Shown here: positions 34,224-43,394 of the stretch, in pieces
Numbering within the stretch: position 1 is the first letter of the stretch
Layout: every line of letters starts with the position of its first letter
Assembly (NCBI GenBank): GCA_049514575.1
Contig: JBEKUX010000001.1
Location: 105,015-169,014 of the forward strand
Length of the DNA stretch: 64,000 nucleotides
Direction: 5' to 3'
Source: BOG-1184 sp049514575
GTDB lineage: Bacteria > Fibrobacterota > Chitinivibrionia > Chitinivibrionales > Chitinispirillaceae
Notes under the pieces: model-generated
What the model was told of the DNA's origin: nothing
The model's database searches: none
What the model saw: only the letters and a program-made list of their open reading frames with translations
Translations under genes and position numbers: made by a program

Positions 34224-35486
34224 ATGACCGAATCAAATTTCAAAATCTATCCTTATCGCTGGGTTGTCCTCGCCGTTTTCATGCTTATCAATATTATGGT
34301 CCAGGTATTATGGATCTGCTACGCTCCCATCGCTTTATTGGCCGCCGGTTCATATGGCGTCAAAAGGGAGGACATCGATCTACTGGCAAATCTTTTCATG
34401 CTTATCTACCTGCCGATAGCGTTTCCAGCAGCCTGGGCCATCGATCATTTCGGATTTAAAAAAGCCGTGGGCTTCGGTGCCGTACTCATTGCGGTGTTCG
34501 GGCTTCTCCGTGCGTTATTCCCTTTTAATTACCCGGTCGCGCTTATCGGCTCTATAGGGATTGCGGTGGGCCAGCCGTTTCTTCTCAATGCCTTCACGAA
34601 ACTTGCGGCGCTATGGTTTCCGCATAAACAAAGGGCAACGATCACGGGGATCATTTTCCTTGCCATGTTTCTCGGAATAGGACTTGGTGAAGCACTGGGT
34701 CCCTGCCTCGTACACGCTTTCCAGTTCAAGGGTATGCAGATGATTTACGGCGTGACGACACTGGTCACCGTGGCGCTCTTTCTTGCTTTTGCCCGTTCCA
34801 AACCGCCGACGCCAGCCGGCCCTCCGGAAGATGAAGTGCGCGCGCTTGTCCTTGACGGATTTAAAAAGATGCTTAAACAGCGGGACGTCTATTTCCTGTC
34901 ATTTGCTCTTTTCATTGGCAGCGGAATCGTCAACGCGGTGTTCACCTTGATCGACGGTCTGAGCAGAGAGAAGGGGTTGACAACTGATCAGGGTGTCACC
35001 TTGACCATAGTCCTGCTGCTCGCGGGGATCATCGGCAGCATCGTTTTACCGGTGTGTTCGGATGCGATCCGCAAAAGGAAAGCTATCATCCTTCTGGGGA
35101 TATTCGGCGCGGTCCCTTCGACACTGTGCCTGTCAATCGGAACAGGGTTTAATTTCGAGATTGTCTGCTTCTTTGTTTTAGGGTTTTGTATCACCGGCGT
35201 AACGCCCGTGGCTTACCAATACGGCGCCGAGATCACGCACCCGGCCCCGGAAGGCGCCAGCAATGGTATTTTCGCCCTCGTGGTCCAGGCCTCAGGCCTG
35301 CTGATTGTCTTAATGGACAGCATCAAAAACGCATGCCACAATTCCTATTCACCTTCGTTTATCGGACTTGCAGTCATGATCTCGGCAGGCGGTCTGCTTT
35401 TTCTGCTGGCGAAAGAATCGCCTGAAATGCACCGGAGACAGGCGGAACGGAAGAGTATGGGTAACATCGTGCAAGATAGAACTTAA
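34224..35486 (+). CDS. Major facilitator superfamily transporter (FLVCR-like)
   Basis: The 420-residue protein has twelve predicted transmembrane helices in two halves with a cytoplasmic loop around residues 195-215. The start YPYRWVVLAVFMLINI and NLFMLIYLPIAFPAAWAIDHFGFKKAV resemble the FLVCR/DIRC2 branch, whose animal members move heme, choline or similar compounds. The bacterial substrate is unknown. A strong bidirectional terminator follows. It is alone on the plus strand, facing the GH30 gene. Confidence 0.85.
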   Translation: MTESNFKIYPYRWVVLAVFMLINIMVQVLWICYAPIALLAAGSYGVKREDIDLLANLFMLIYLPIAFPAAWAIDHFGFKKAVGFGAVLIAVFGLLRALFPFNYPVALIGSIGIAVGQPFLLNAFTKLAALWFPHKQRATITGIIFLAMFLGIGLGEALGPCLVHAFQFKGMQMIYGVTTLVTVALFLAFARSKPPTPAGPPEDEVRALVLDGFKKMLKQRDVYFLSFALFIGSGIVNAVFTLIDGLSREKGLTTDQGVTLTIVLLLAGIIGSIVLPVCSDAIRKRKAIILLGIFGAVPSTLCLSIGTGFNFEIVCFFVLGFCITGVTPVAYQYGAEITHPAPEGASNGIFALVVQASGLLIVLMDSIKNACHNSYSPSFIGLAVMISAGGLLFLLAKESPEMHRRQAERKSMGNIVQDRT

Positions 35487-35553
35487 ATAATCCTGCATGT
35501 GCATGAGCCGTTCAAGGTTGTTTTTCTATTACCTTATGGAATCACCCAGACGA

Positions 35554-35595
35554 AAGCCCCTGACGTCCTTATAATCAGACGTCAGGGGCTTTTAT
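35554..35595. terminator. Bidirectional Rho-independent terminator
   Basis: A perfect 14-bp stem (AAGCCCCTGACGTC with GACGTCAGGGGCTT) and a 10-nt loop are flanked by A-rich and T-rich ends. It lies between the convergent MFS and GH30 genes and can serve both. Confidence 0.95.
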
Positions 35596-35619
35596 TGTAG
35601 TACCACCTTGGGCGCTCAG

Positions 35620-37029
35620 CTATTTTTTTGAATTCTGCAACAGTTTTTCTGATCCAACGCTGACCTGAGCTTTCCCTGGCATGACATAAATGCCCGGCGT
35701 TGGATTCCCCTGTTCATTCATGCCCTGAAGGCTAAAACGCTTTCCGTTGATCAGGTACACGAAATGCGCTGCGGCATTCGTCTGCGCGCCAATACCATAC
35801 GGCTTTTCAACGCCTTTGTAGGGATCCATGACCGAAACATTGTTGGTCGAGACGAATGTGGTAACGCTTTGCGCATCCAGGTTGGTTGTAAACGAATTGG
35901 CCGTCGCAGTAATCAACCCGTCGCTCGCCCCGTTTTTCGTTTGTGACGACGTATATTTATTAACGCTTGGTATCGTCGCGTTTGAGCATGTAAAGGTCAC
36001 GCTTTGCGAGGTTGTATTGGAATTTTCCGCTACGATGACGTAATTGGTCCCCTTGAAGGCAACCACATTCACCCCGGCCTGCGGAGCATAGGTTGCATCG
36101 ACGCGGACGAATCCCGGACGGACCCATTTGGAGAACTGGCCAATAACCCAGGCCCTGTGTGTGAGGGTTCCATTTACTATTAAAGCCGTAGCGTTATTCT
36201 GATAGGCCATCCACCACCAGACATAGGCACTCATGTTGCAGTTCATACACGCCATAATCTCACTTGCCGTATTCATACATGAAGTGACATTATCGTTGTC
36301 AAAATAATGTTCTGTTTCCCAGACGTGTTTTCCTTTGTTAATGGCCAAGGTATACGTACTCGGTTGAACACCATACAAGTGTCCTCCGATGTAGGTGACA
36401 TTCGCTGCGGCGGTAGCATCATTGAGTGTCTGGTCGGAAAGAGTAAAATCGTAATGATACGATTCCGGCATCATGATCGGTTTCCCAATCGCCGAGGCGT
36501 AGGTTTTACAGAAATCATCAAAATTCTGGGCCGTCCACCCACAGCCTTCATAGGTTATTGACTGAGCGTAATCAGGTTCATTTTCTATGGACATTATATC
36601 GACGTTGGCCGAACCGCAATAAGTCCAGAAAGACTTCATCCAGGCTGCAAAACTTGCGTATTTGGCAGTATTTATATAACCCTTTACGACATTATTATTA
36701 GTCTTCAAAGATTCGGGAGGCGACCAGGGAGTGGCGAATACCGTGGCACCCCGTGTTTTCGCTTTTGTGGCATTTGATTTTTCATCGGACCAACCTGCAT
36801 GCGGGTCTATCCGGAGACGCAGAATGGTGAAGCCGGACTGGCTAGTACCATTTCCATAAAGAGCATCCATCTGGGCATCGCTGAGAGCCCCGCACCAAGC
36901 GCTGCTGCCGCCGAAACCGTCGATTACCTGGTGTGTTGTTGAAAAATTAATGGTGGACGTCGCCGACCATACCCCGCACGGAAGAAGAAAAACGGCGGCA
37001 GACGAAATAAACATAATAGCTTTTCGCAT
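35620..37029 (-). CDS. GH30 glucuronoxylanase (subfamily 8-like), secreted
   Basis: The 469-residue enzyme has a signal peptide (MRKAIMFISSAAVFLLPCGV then WSA). The catalytic barrel contains INFSTTHQVIDGFGGSSAW, the acid/base SIENEPDY (E151) and the nucleophile WETEHY (E240). This order is typical of XynC-type glucuronoxylan endo-xylanases, which cut xylan at 4-O-methyl-glucuronic acid branches. A beta side domain follows to about residue 410, then a short region with NGKRFSLQGM and a GIYVMPGKAQ tail. GGGGAGGGAA precedes the ATG at 37029. It acts outside the cell and is probably complementary to the GH8 enzyme at 46484. Confidence 0.92.
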   Translation of the reverse strand: MRKAIMFISSAAVFLLPCGVWSATSTINFSTTHQVIDGFGGSSAWCGALSDAQMDALYGNGTSQSGFTILRLRIDPHAGWSDEKSNATKAKTRGATVFATPWSPPESLKTNNNVVKGYINTAKYASFAAWMKSFWTYCGSANVDIMSIENEPDYAQSITYEGCGWTAQNFDDFCKTYASAIGKPIMMPESYHYDFTLSDQTLNDATAAANVTYIGGHLYGVQPSTYTLAINKGKHVWETEHYFDNDNVTSCMNTASEIMACMNCNMSAYVWWWMAYQNNATALIVNGTLTHRAWVIGQFSKWVRPGFVRVDATYAPQAGVNVVAFKGTNYVIVAENSNTTSQSVTFTCSNATIPSVNKYTSSQTKNGASDGLITATANSFTTNLDAQSVTTFVSTNNVSVMDPYKGVEKPYGIGAQTNAAAHFVYLINGKRFSLQGMNEQGNPTPGIYVMPGKAQVSVGSEKLLQNSKK

Positions 37030-37696
37030 AATTCCCTCCCCTTGAGCCTCTCCGGACTCGGAAAAATGTTTCAGAAGCCATTTTTAAAGAACCCGACCTA
37101 TTTAACAGCCGCTTACTTAATCGTATAAAAGATTTATTGTTAAGACAAATTTTACTGAGAATTACTATAATTCTACTTTGCATGTATTTATTGTATTGTT
37201 AATTATTTATACTCCTCAAACCTCAAAAAGGAGCACTTTTCATTTAAGTGATAAAATAAGCTTGTAAAAGAGCAAAAAAGGTCTAACATATAAGTAAGCA
37301 TATAAGTAAGCATAAAAGAAAAAATGCCTGTTCCAACAGAGCGTTTTTAATTAATATCTTGCCAGTGTTTGTGTCAAGCAAAAAAGCACGAGCCTACACG
37401 ATCATTTTTTAGGAAGACGGTATGACGGATGGTATTTTTCCATAGAAGCTCGGGGATCGCGGAATAATGGTTTCAAATTTCTTCCCATACAAATATTCCT
37501 TTTATTATTTTATAAATAGTAAAAGGCGGATAGTTTTTTCCGGGAATCATTATGTTCCTTATATCCGGATCCGGAGAAAACATTGACAAGATTTCGGCAG
37601 GATTTTTGGTGTCTTTCTTGTCAATTAAATAAACCTTCGAGCAGGACTTGTTTTGTTGTAATGTATTGATAATTAGGTAGTTATAAAAACAATGCG
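37030..37696. other. AT-rich intergenic region upstream of the GH30 gene
   Basis: No convincing gene is present. It holds short direct repeats (CATATAAGTAAG twice near 37290-37310) and, at about 37399-37450, a full copy of the dispersed ~60-bp repeat on the plus strand (TTAGGAAGACGGTATGACGG followed by ATGGTATTTTTCC). A 77-codon minus-strand frame at 37473-37706 has no ribosome-binding site or family resemblance and overlaps the tRNA-like fragment. Confidence 0.4.
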
Positions 37697-37739
37697 CCAA
37701 CAGCACTGCTGGTAGAGCAACTGATCATGGGTCAGTTAA
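37697..37739 (+). pseudogene. tRNA-like fragment (D-arm and anticodon arm only)
   Basis: GGTAGAGCAACTGA and a following TCAGT match the D-loop and anticodon stem of the intact tRNA-Lys 90 bp downstream. The anticodon loop reads TCATGGG, and no T-arm or acceptor closure can be found. It is probably a decayed tRNA or a partial tandem copy. Confidence 0.5.
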
Positions 37740-37784
37740 TTTACATAATGCGAGCCTTGGTTTATTTGTAAGTAATTTATTTTC

Positions 37785-37857
37785 GCACCATTAGCTCAGT
37801 TGGTAGAGCAACTGACTCTTAATCAGTAGGTCGAAGGTTCGACTCCTTCATGGTGTA
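37785..37857 (+). tRNA. tRNA-Lys (CTT anticodon)
   Basis: Acceptor GCACCAT pairs with ATGGTGT (one G-U). The D-arm is GCTC-AGTTGGTA-GAGC. The anticodon stem ACTGA/TCAGT has loop CTCTTAA, giving anticodon CTT. The T-arm is GAAGG-TTCGACT-CCTTC. CCA is not encoded (the sequence reads A-CTA), unlike the tRNA-Ser in this window. Confidence 0.95.
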
Positions 37858-37865
37858 CTAAATAA

Positions 37866-37915
37866 ACCCCCGGAATGATGCGAAAAAGGCACTTTCGGGG
37901 GTTCTATATTTTTAT
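37866..37915 (+). terminator. Rho-independent terminator after tRNA-Lys
   Basis: ACCCCCG pairs with CGGGGGT across a 23-nt loop that has some internal pairing, and is followed by TCTATATTTTTAT. It starts 9 nt after the tRNA. Confidence 0.75.
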
Positions 37916-38056
37916 CCCTTCTGGCAAAGTACCCCCAAATAGCACGATTTACCCCCTGACGTGAAAACAAGACACAATTGGTCTGGCATACAGCTTGGGT
38001 TGAAATGTATATTTTCACTCTTTTTTTTAACCAAGGCGAAAGCGTGTTTTGTTGAA

Positions 38057-38218
38057 ATGCAACGGACGGTCAAGGAAGTCGGCAATTTTTTAAAAATCCC
38101 CGAATCCGCACTCAGCTGCCTCATACACAAGAAGTATAATTCCGCATATCAAGTAAACACGCCCCACCCTGAAAACGTTTTATCGCATGGGGCGCAACAG
38201 TGCAACTATTGTCCATAG
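38057..38218 (+). pseudogene. Excisionase/MerR-like HTH fragment
   Basis: A 53-codon frame reads MQRTVKEVGNFLKIPESALS and continues CLIHKKY, close to the first 28 residues of excisionase-type winged helix proteins (VKEVAEFLKIPES...). The following residues do not continue the fold, and the frame overlaps the start of the HyfB-like gene by 19 bp. It is probably a degraded remnant; a functional small protein is unlikely. Confidence 0.35.
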
Positions 38219-40317
38219 CCATCCTGCTCATTGTCGCAACAGGCATAGCATCGGGAATAATAAGTTTAGCCTCGAAGAGTAAAGCCAACAGAATAGGCTT
38301 GTGGGGAATCGTTATCGGATGTATTCTGGGCCTTGCTTTCTCACTCGCTGCGCTTTTGTCTGCTTCCCGTGAAGTCATACTCCTGCAGATTCCTTTCTCG
38401 CGCCTTCACCTGACCTTTTTCCTTGACCCGCTGTCGAGTTTTTTCCTGGTCCTCATTTTCCTCCTGTCGTTACTATGCGCGATCTACGGGGATGAATATC
38501 TTCAGGTCCACGGTAATAACAATAAATTATGGTTTTTATACAACCTGCTTGCCGCCAGCATGGTTTTAGTCGCGATTTCCGGTGATGCAATAAGTTTTCT
38601 CGTGTTCTGGGAACTCATGGCGCTATCCTCTTTTTTCCTGGTCGCCCAGGACTGGGACAATGCAAAGTCGAGCCGGGCTTCATGGATTTACCTCAGTTTT
38701 ACTCAGATCGGCACGGCCGCCCTGCTCGTGTTTTTCCTCTTTCTCTGGAAAAAGGCCGGAACCGCCGACTTTGAAAGTTTCAAGGCCGTACAACTCGGAG
38801 GCTCTTCCGGTTTTCTTTTTGTTCTTGCCTTAATAGGGTTCGGATCCAAAGCCGGGATCGTTCCTTTTCATATCTGGCTGCCTGAGGCTCATCCGGCCGC
38901 ACCAAGTCATGTTTCCGCGCTCATGTCCGGGATTATGATAAAAATCGGAATCTATGGACTCCTCAGGGCGCTCACTTTCTTGGGTACGCCGGACATCATC
39001 TGGGGCGCTTCCCTGATAGCAATCGGCGCCCTATCCGGGATTCTGGGCGTCCTGCTCGCTATTGCCCAGCACGATATCAAAAGGCTATTAGCCTACCATA
39101 GCGTTGAAAATATAGGCATCATCGTCGTGGGAATAGGCATCGGCGTACTGGGACTGACGTTATCCTCTCCTCTGCTTGCTACCCTGGGATTCGCCGGGGG
39201 ACTTCTGCATGTCCTTAATCATGCTTTTTTCAAGGGCCTTCTTTTTTTGAGCGCCGGTTCGGTTATTTCAAAAACACATACGCGCGAAATAAACCAGATG
39301 GGCGGGCTCATCAAAGTAATGCCCCTCACCGCACTGGCTTTTCTCATCGGCTCCCTTGCTATAACGGGAATCCCGCCTTTTAACGGATTCGTCAGCGAAT
39401 TTCTGATATACGGAGCTTCCTTTTCAGGCCTGAACATCCATTCCATAGCAATCGTCATGATTTTGACCTGCGCCATACTCTCACTGGCGTTCATCGGCGG
39501 ACTTGCGCTCCTGTGCTTTACAAAAGCGTTCGGTATCGTTTTTCTGGGAGAGTCGAGGCGCGTCGACGTTGCCGGCCTAAATGAGAACCGCATAAAAATG
39601 ACGTTTCCCATGATGACGCTTTCGTTTCTGTGCGTTGCAATCGGCATTGTCCCGGTGCTGGTTCTCCCGCTCATGAAAGGCCCGCTGCAGATGCTGTGTC
39701 ATGTACCGGGCGTCGACCTCTGTGAATTCTCGCGTATCAATTCGTTTTGTACGAACTTGACCGTTGCCGCGCTTTCATTTTCGGCGATATTAGGATTGGT
39801 CCTGCTGGGAAGGCGGCTCCTCGCACAAGGGAAAAGCGCCCGTACGGAGGTCACCTGGGACTGCGGATTTTTTAAATCATCGCCGCGGCTGCAGTATACC
39901 GCCTCTTCATTTGCATATCCTATCGTGGAATTTTTCTCCGGGATCCTGCGCACAAAAAAACACGGACCCCCGATTCACGGTTACTTCCCGGCCCGGACCT
40001 CGCTGAACACGCATACTTCCGACATTGCCGTACGGCATTTTTATGCCCCTTTTTACCGCCTGACAAAGACGATATCAAGCGGCGTTGTCAATAGGCTTTA
40101 CAAACAGGACCACCTGTCGAAAACAATCTACCGGCGTGTCAAATCGATTTTCAAATTGTTGCGCACCTTCCCTCTGTGGATCAAAACCAGGATATTTTTG
40201 CTGCTCACGGTCATGAGAAGGTGGCTGTCGATGATCAGGGTGATACAACACGGAGATATAAGAATATATCTCCTCTATATTGTCGCGGCATTATGCGTAC
40301 TTTTGATTTTAACGTAG
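38200..40317 (+). CDS. HyfB/NuoL-like membrane subunit of an Ehr-like complex
   Basis: The 705-residue antiporter-like protein has about 14-16 transmembrane helices. It carries the conserved proton-channel segments of the Nuo L/M/N family: WELMALSSFFLVA with an essential-type glutamate, FGSKAGIVPFHIWLPEAHPA with the loop lysine, and LLAYHSVENIGII. The C-terminal 150 residues are an extension with a lateral helix, as in hydrogenase-4 subunit B. Start is GTG 38200 with only a weak GGGGCG upstream. It is the first gene of a six-gene operon. Its stop lies inside the first unit of a 34-bp tandem repeat. Confidence 0.92.
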   Translation: MQLLSIAILLIVATGIASGIISLASKSKANRIGLWGIVIGCILGLAFSLAALLSASREVILLQIPFSRLHLTFFLDPLSSFFLVLIFLLSLLCAIYGDEYLQVHGNNNKLWFLYNLLAASMVLVAISGDAISFLVFWELMALSSFFLVAQDWDNAKSSRASWIYLSFTQIGTAALLVFFLFLWKKAGTADFESFKAVQLGGSSGFLFVLALIGFGSKAGIVPFHIWLPEAHPAAPSHVSALMSGIMIKIGIYGLLRALTFLGTPDIIWGASLIAIGALSGILGVLLAIAQHDIKRLLAYHSVENIGIIVVGIGIGVLGLTLSSPLLATLGFAGGLLHVLNHAFFKGLLFLSAGSVISKTHTREINQMGGLIKVMPLTALAFLIGSLAITGIPPFNGFVSEFLIYGASFSGLNIHSIAIVMILTCAILSLAFIGGLALLCFTKAFGIVFLGESRRVDVAGLNENRIKMTFPMMTLSFLCVAIGIVPVLVLPLMKGPLQMLCHVPGVDLCEFSRINSFCTNLTVAALSFSAILGLVLLGRRLLAQGKSARTEVTWDCGFFKSSPRLQYTASSFAYPIVEFFSGILRTKKHGPPIHGYFPARTSLNTHTSDIAVRHFYAPFYRLTKTISSGVVNRLYKQDHLSKTIYRRVKSIFKLLRTFPLWIKTRIFLLLTVMRRWLSMIRVIQHGDIRIYLLYIVAALCVLLILT

Positions 40318-40434
40318 GAAGCCATGGATCATGCATTTGATTTTAACGTAGGAAGCCATGGATCATGCATTTGATTTTAACGTAGGAAGCCATGGATCAT
40401 ACATTTGATTTTACTTAGGAAGCCATGAATAACG
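40302..40434 (+). repeat. 34-bp tandem repeat duplicating a stop/RBS/start junction
   Basis: The unit TTTGATTTTAACGTAGGAAG followed by CCATGGATCATGCA occurs three times at exact 34-bp spacing, with a fourth partial, diverged copy leading into the HyfC-like gene. Each unit contains the TAG that ends the HyfB-like gene, a TAGGAAG ribosome-binding-like sequence and an ATG. Units 1-3 open 16-codon (or shorter) frames starting MDHAFDFNVGS; only the last ATG (40425) opens the real downstream gene. Confidence 0.95.
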
Positions 40435-41333
40435 CAAGTTTGATAAATGTAGTGCTGCCTCTGCTGCTTGCCCCGCTTTCTTTCGGCATCACCAACAGGG
40501 TCAAGGCCGTGTTTGCCGGCAGAAAAGGCCAACCGCTGCTGCAGGGTTATTATGATATCATCAAACTTTGCAGAAAAGATTTTGTCTACAGCTCAACCGT
40601 GAGTCCCGTTTTCCGCCTGGCTCCCGCAGTGATTCTTTCTTCGACCATTTTCATCATAGCGATGCTCCCGGTTTTTAACAGCGCTCCGTTGCTGTCGTTT
40701 CCTGGCGATATAATCGTCGTTGTCTACTTTTTCGGGCTTGCCCGTTTTCTGCTGATTATCGGCGCCCTTGATACGGGTTCCAGCTTTGAAGGCATGGGAG
40801 CGTCCCGGGAGGCTTTTTATTCGCTCATTGCCGAACTTTCCATTTTTATTATCTTTATAATCATGGCACTGGCGTGCCAGGCATTTTCATTAACAGAAAT
40901 ATTCTCGGTTTTGCCGGGCAGAATAAATTCCTTCCCGCTTCTTCTTCTGCTGGCCTGTTCCCTGTTTGTCATTCTTCTGTTTGAATGCTGCCGGATTCCT
41001 TTTGACGATCCCAACACGCATCTTGAGCTGACCATGATACACGAAGTCATGATTCTGGATTACGGGAGCGCGGATCTTGCCATGATCGAATATGCATCCG
41101 CCCTGAAAATGTGGGTCCTTGCTTCCCTGGTCGTGCAGATTCTCGTACCCGCTGTTTTTACGAATTATGCTCTTGCGCAGATTGTCAACGCCGCAGGCGT
41201 ATTTTCAATTGCCCTGGCAGTCGGCGTCGTCGAATCAACGATGGCACGCTTCAGGCTGCAAAAAATCCCTTATATCCTTTTAAGCCTTTTCACGCTCCTG
41301 GCGGCCGCCTTTATTTACATGAGGTTTGTATAA
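40425..41333 (+). CDS. HyfC/NuoH-like membrane subunit
   Basis: The 302-residue protein with about eight transmembrane helices belongs to the NuoH/HyfC/HycD family, which connects the membrane arm with the hydrophilic module and forms the quinone-site cavity in complex I. Diagnostic stretches are GRKGQPLLQGYYDIIKLCRK near the N-terminus and FDDPNTHLELTMIHEVMILD, with acidic residues lining the central channel. TTAGGAAG precedes the ATG at 40425. The stop overlaps the start of the HyfE-like gene by one base (TAATG). Confidence 0.93.
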   Translation: MNNASLINVVLPLLLAPLSFGITNRVKAVFAGRKGQPLLQGYYDIIKLCRKDFVYSSTVSPVFRLAPAVILSSTIFIIAMLPVFNSAPLLSFPGDIIVVVYFFGLARFLLIIGALDTGSSFEGMGASREAFYSLIAELSIFIIFIIMALACQAFSLTEIFSVLPGRINSFPLLLLLACSLFVILLFECCRIPFDDPNTHLELTMIHEVMILDYGSADLAMIEYASALKMWVLASLVVQILVPAVFTNYALAQIVNAAGVFSIALAVGVVESTMARFRLQKIPYILLSLFTLLAAAFIYMRFV

Positions 41334-41920
41334 TGCTTGTTCTATTTATCATAACGGGATTAATCGTCCTTGGTCTCAAAAAACCAAGCCTGCTCCCGAT
41401 CATCCTTTTTTGTCAGGCCTCTGTCATAACGATCATCTGCTATCGTTCGGGGCTTGCCGTTCCGTTTGTCGTTCTTGTGTTTACGCTCAAGGCGCTGATC
41501 ATTCCATTGCTGCTTTACTATATTGTCAGGAAAATCATCGCTTTTAACCAGGAAGAGTCAGTCATTCCTGCTCCATTAGTTATTTCCCTGGTACTTGCAC
41601 TATCTGTTGCGGCCTTCTTTTTTACACGGCAACTGCATGCAGGCCCTTTTACCATGGCCGCGGTCTTTACCGCATTCGTCGGGATACTCCTTATCACTTC
41701 CCGAAATACCCTGGTAAGTCAGTTAACAGGATTTATCGTGCTTCAAAACGGCATTTTTGCCTTTACCTCGTCCCTGTATTTAAAATTTACCTTTGCAATA
41801 GAACTTGTGCTGGCAATTGACGTACTTCTCTCGGTTCTTTTTATGGTGTATGCGATACAAACGATTTATAAAAGTACAGGAAGCATCGACATAGACACAT
41901 TTAATTCTTTACGGGGGTAA
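41333..41920 (+). CDS. HyfE-like membrane subunit
   Basis: The 195-residue protein has five or six transmembrane helices and no soluble domain. It resembles HyfE of hydrogenase-4 and the NuoK-like small subunits (GFIVLQNGIFAFTSSLY and LAIDVLLSVLFMVYAI). The ATG at 41333 lies in TAATG at the end of the HyfC-like gene; the frame is open further upstream only because it overlaps that gene. It is part of the membrane arm of the complex. Confidence 0.88.
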   Translation: MLVLFIITGLIVLGLKKPSLLPIILFCQASVITIICYRSGLAVPFVVLVFTLKALIIPLLLYYIVRKIIAFNQEESVIPAPLVISLVLALSVAAFFFTRQLHAGPFTMAAVFTAFVGILLITSRNTLVSQLTGFIVLQNGIFAFTSSLYLKFTFAIELVLAIDVLLSVLFMVYAIQTIYKSTGSIDIDTFNSLRG

Positions 41921-41924
41921 TGTT

Positions 41925-43394
41925 ATGCTGGAAATGCTGCCGTTGATCCCGATCATCTTTTCACTGCTCTGCCTGCTTTTGCCGGCGCATAAAAAAACGA
42001 ACCTCGTCATCATGCTCATAGGTACTCTTGTAACGGCAGGTTATTGCTTCTGCATCGGGATTACCGTAGCACTGCATGGACCGGTCAGCGGGTTGAACGG
42101 ATCTCTCTATGTCGATCAACTGTCTGGTTTTCACCTGGTCCTTATCGCCGTGGTCTTTTCGACGGCTGCATTATTCGCGCAGAATTATTTTGCTCACGAA
42201 GCAAATGACGAAGCGGTTACACCGAGATCGTTTTCGTATTTCGATACGCTTTGGCTGCTTTCGCTCGGTGCCATGGCGCTGGCGCTTATTTCAAATAATA
42301 TTATTATTCTGTGGGCCTCGATCGAAGCCACCACTCTTTTCACCTGCTTTTTAATTTCGTTGCACAAAACCAAAGAGACATTCGAGGCAATGTGGAAGTA
42401 TTTGCTGATATGCGGCGTCGGGGTTTCGTTTGCCTTGATCGGGATCGTGCTGATTCTGGCTGCCGGAGAACGGGCGGGCCAGAGCTTTGAAAATATAGCT
42501 CTCTGGACTAACTTACTGACCACGGCCGGAGGCTTTAACGCCACGCTGATGAAAACCGGTTTTGTTTTCATCTTTATCGGTTTTGGCACCAAAGCGGGTC
42601 TTGCCCCAATGCATACATGGCTGCCTGACGCTCACAGCAAGGCCCCGGCCCCGGTGTCGGCGGTTTTTTCCGGTTTCATGCTCAGTCTCGCGCTGTACGG
42701 TATTGCGCGGTTCATCCCGGTGCTCAAATCCATCGATGCAAACTTTACGAACAATATTCTGATCGTTTTCGGCACGCTGTCGCTTGGCGTCGGTGCGATC
42801 TCAATCGCCTTTCAAAGCGATATCAAGCGGCTCCTTGCTTATTCAAGCATAGAACATATCGGTATCGTGACGCTGGCCCTCGGTTTAGGGCCTGTCGGCG
42901 CCTTTGCCGCGCTTTTTCACACCATGAACCATTCCCTCTGTAAAACCTTTGCCTTCATGAGCGCAGGCGCTACGGGACAGATCTTCGGCACCTACGGGAT
43001 GAAAGGGATAAAAAATCTCCTGACCTCATCCTGGTGGGGTGTCACTCTTTTTATATCCCTCCTGGCCCTTATCGGCATGGCCCCCTTTGCCGTTTTTATG
43101 AGCAAACTGCAGGTGATCCGCGCAATGGTTCTGAACTCCTCGTGGGTTTTGCTCGGACTGTTTGTCGCTGCCACCGTTTTCGTATTTATTGAAGTCCTGC
43201 GGCATCTCATGGGTATGACCGGCAGGGGCGAAAATCAGGTCATCGAGAACAAACCGATTAAAAGGCCGGCGGTCATAGACTGCGCACTTATTATCGCGCT
43301 CCTTGTCACCATATCCGTCGTAGGCTTCTGGCTCCCGCATCCGATCAAAGAGCTGCTTATAAAAGGCGCGGCAATAATTTCGGGGAACAATTAA
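41925..43394 (+). CDS. HyfF/NuoN-like antiporter subunit
   Basis: The 489-residue protein with about 14 transmembrane helices is the second Mrp/Nuo L-M-N-like subunit of the operon. It shows WASIEATTLFTCFLIS with the conserved glutamate, FGTKAGLAPMHTWLPDAHS and RLLAYSSIEHIGIV. It would carry one proton- or sodium-translocating channel. It starts four bases after the HyfE-like stop, using GGGGG inside the end of that gene, and its stop overlaps the next start by one base. Confidence 0.94.
   Translation: MLEMLPLIPIIFSLLCLLLPAHKKTNLVIMLIGTLVTAGYCFCIGITVALHGPVSGLNGSLYVDQLSGFHLVLIAVVFSTAALFAQNYFAHEANDEAVTPRSFSYFDTLWLLSLGAMALALISNNIIILWASIEATTLFTCFLISLHKTKETFEAMWKYLLICGVGVSFALIGIVLILAAGERAGQSFENIALWTNLLTTAGGFNATLMKTGFVFIFIGFGTKAGLAPMHTWLPDAHSKAPAPVSAVFSGFMLSLALYGIARFIPVLKSIDANFTNNILIVFGTLSLGVGAISIAFQSDIKRLLAYSSIEHIGIVTLALGLGPVGAFAALFHTMNHSLCKTFAFMSAGATGQIFGTYGMKGIKNLLTSSWWGVTLFISLLALIGMAPFAVFMSKLQVIRAMVLNSSWVLLGLFVAATVFVFIEVLRHLMGMTGRGENQVIENKPIKRPAVIDCALIIALLVTISVVGFWLPHPIKELLIKGAAIISGNN

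Noticed and set aside
37473..37706. 77-codon minus-strand frame before tRNA-Lys
   Set aside because: No ribosome-binding site, AT-rich composition typical of non-coding DNA, and overlap with the tRNA-like fragment.
40302..40434. CRISPR-like or integron-like direct repeats
   Set aside because: The units abut with no spacers and are exact 34-bp tandem copies of the operon junction.
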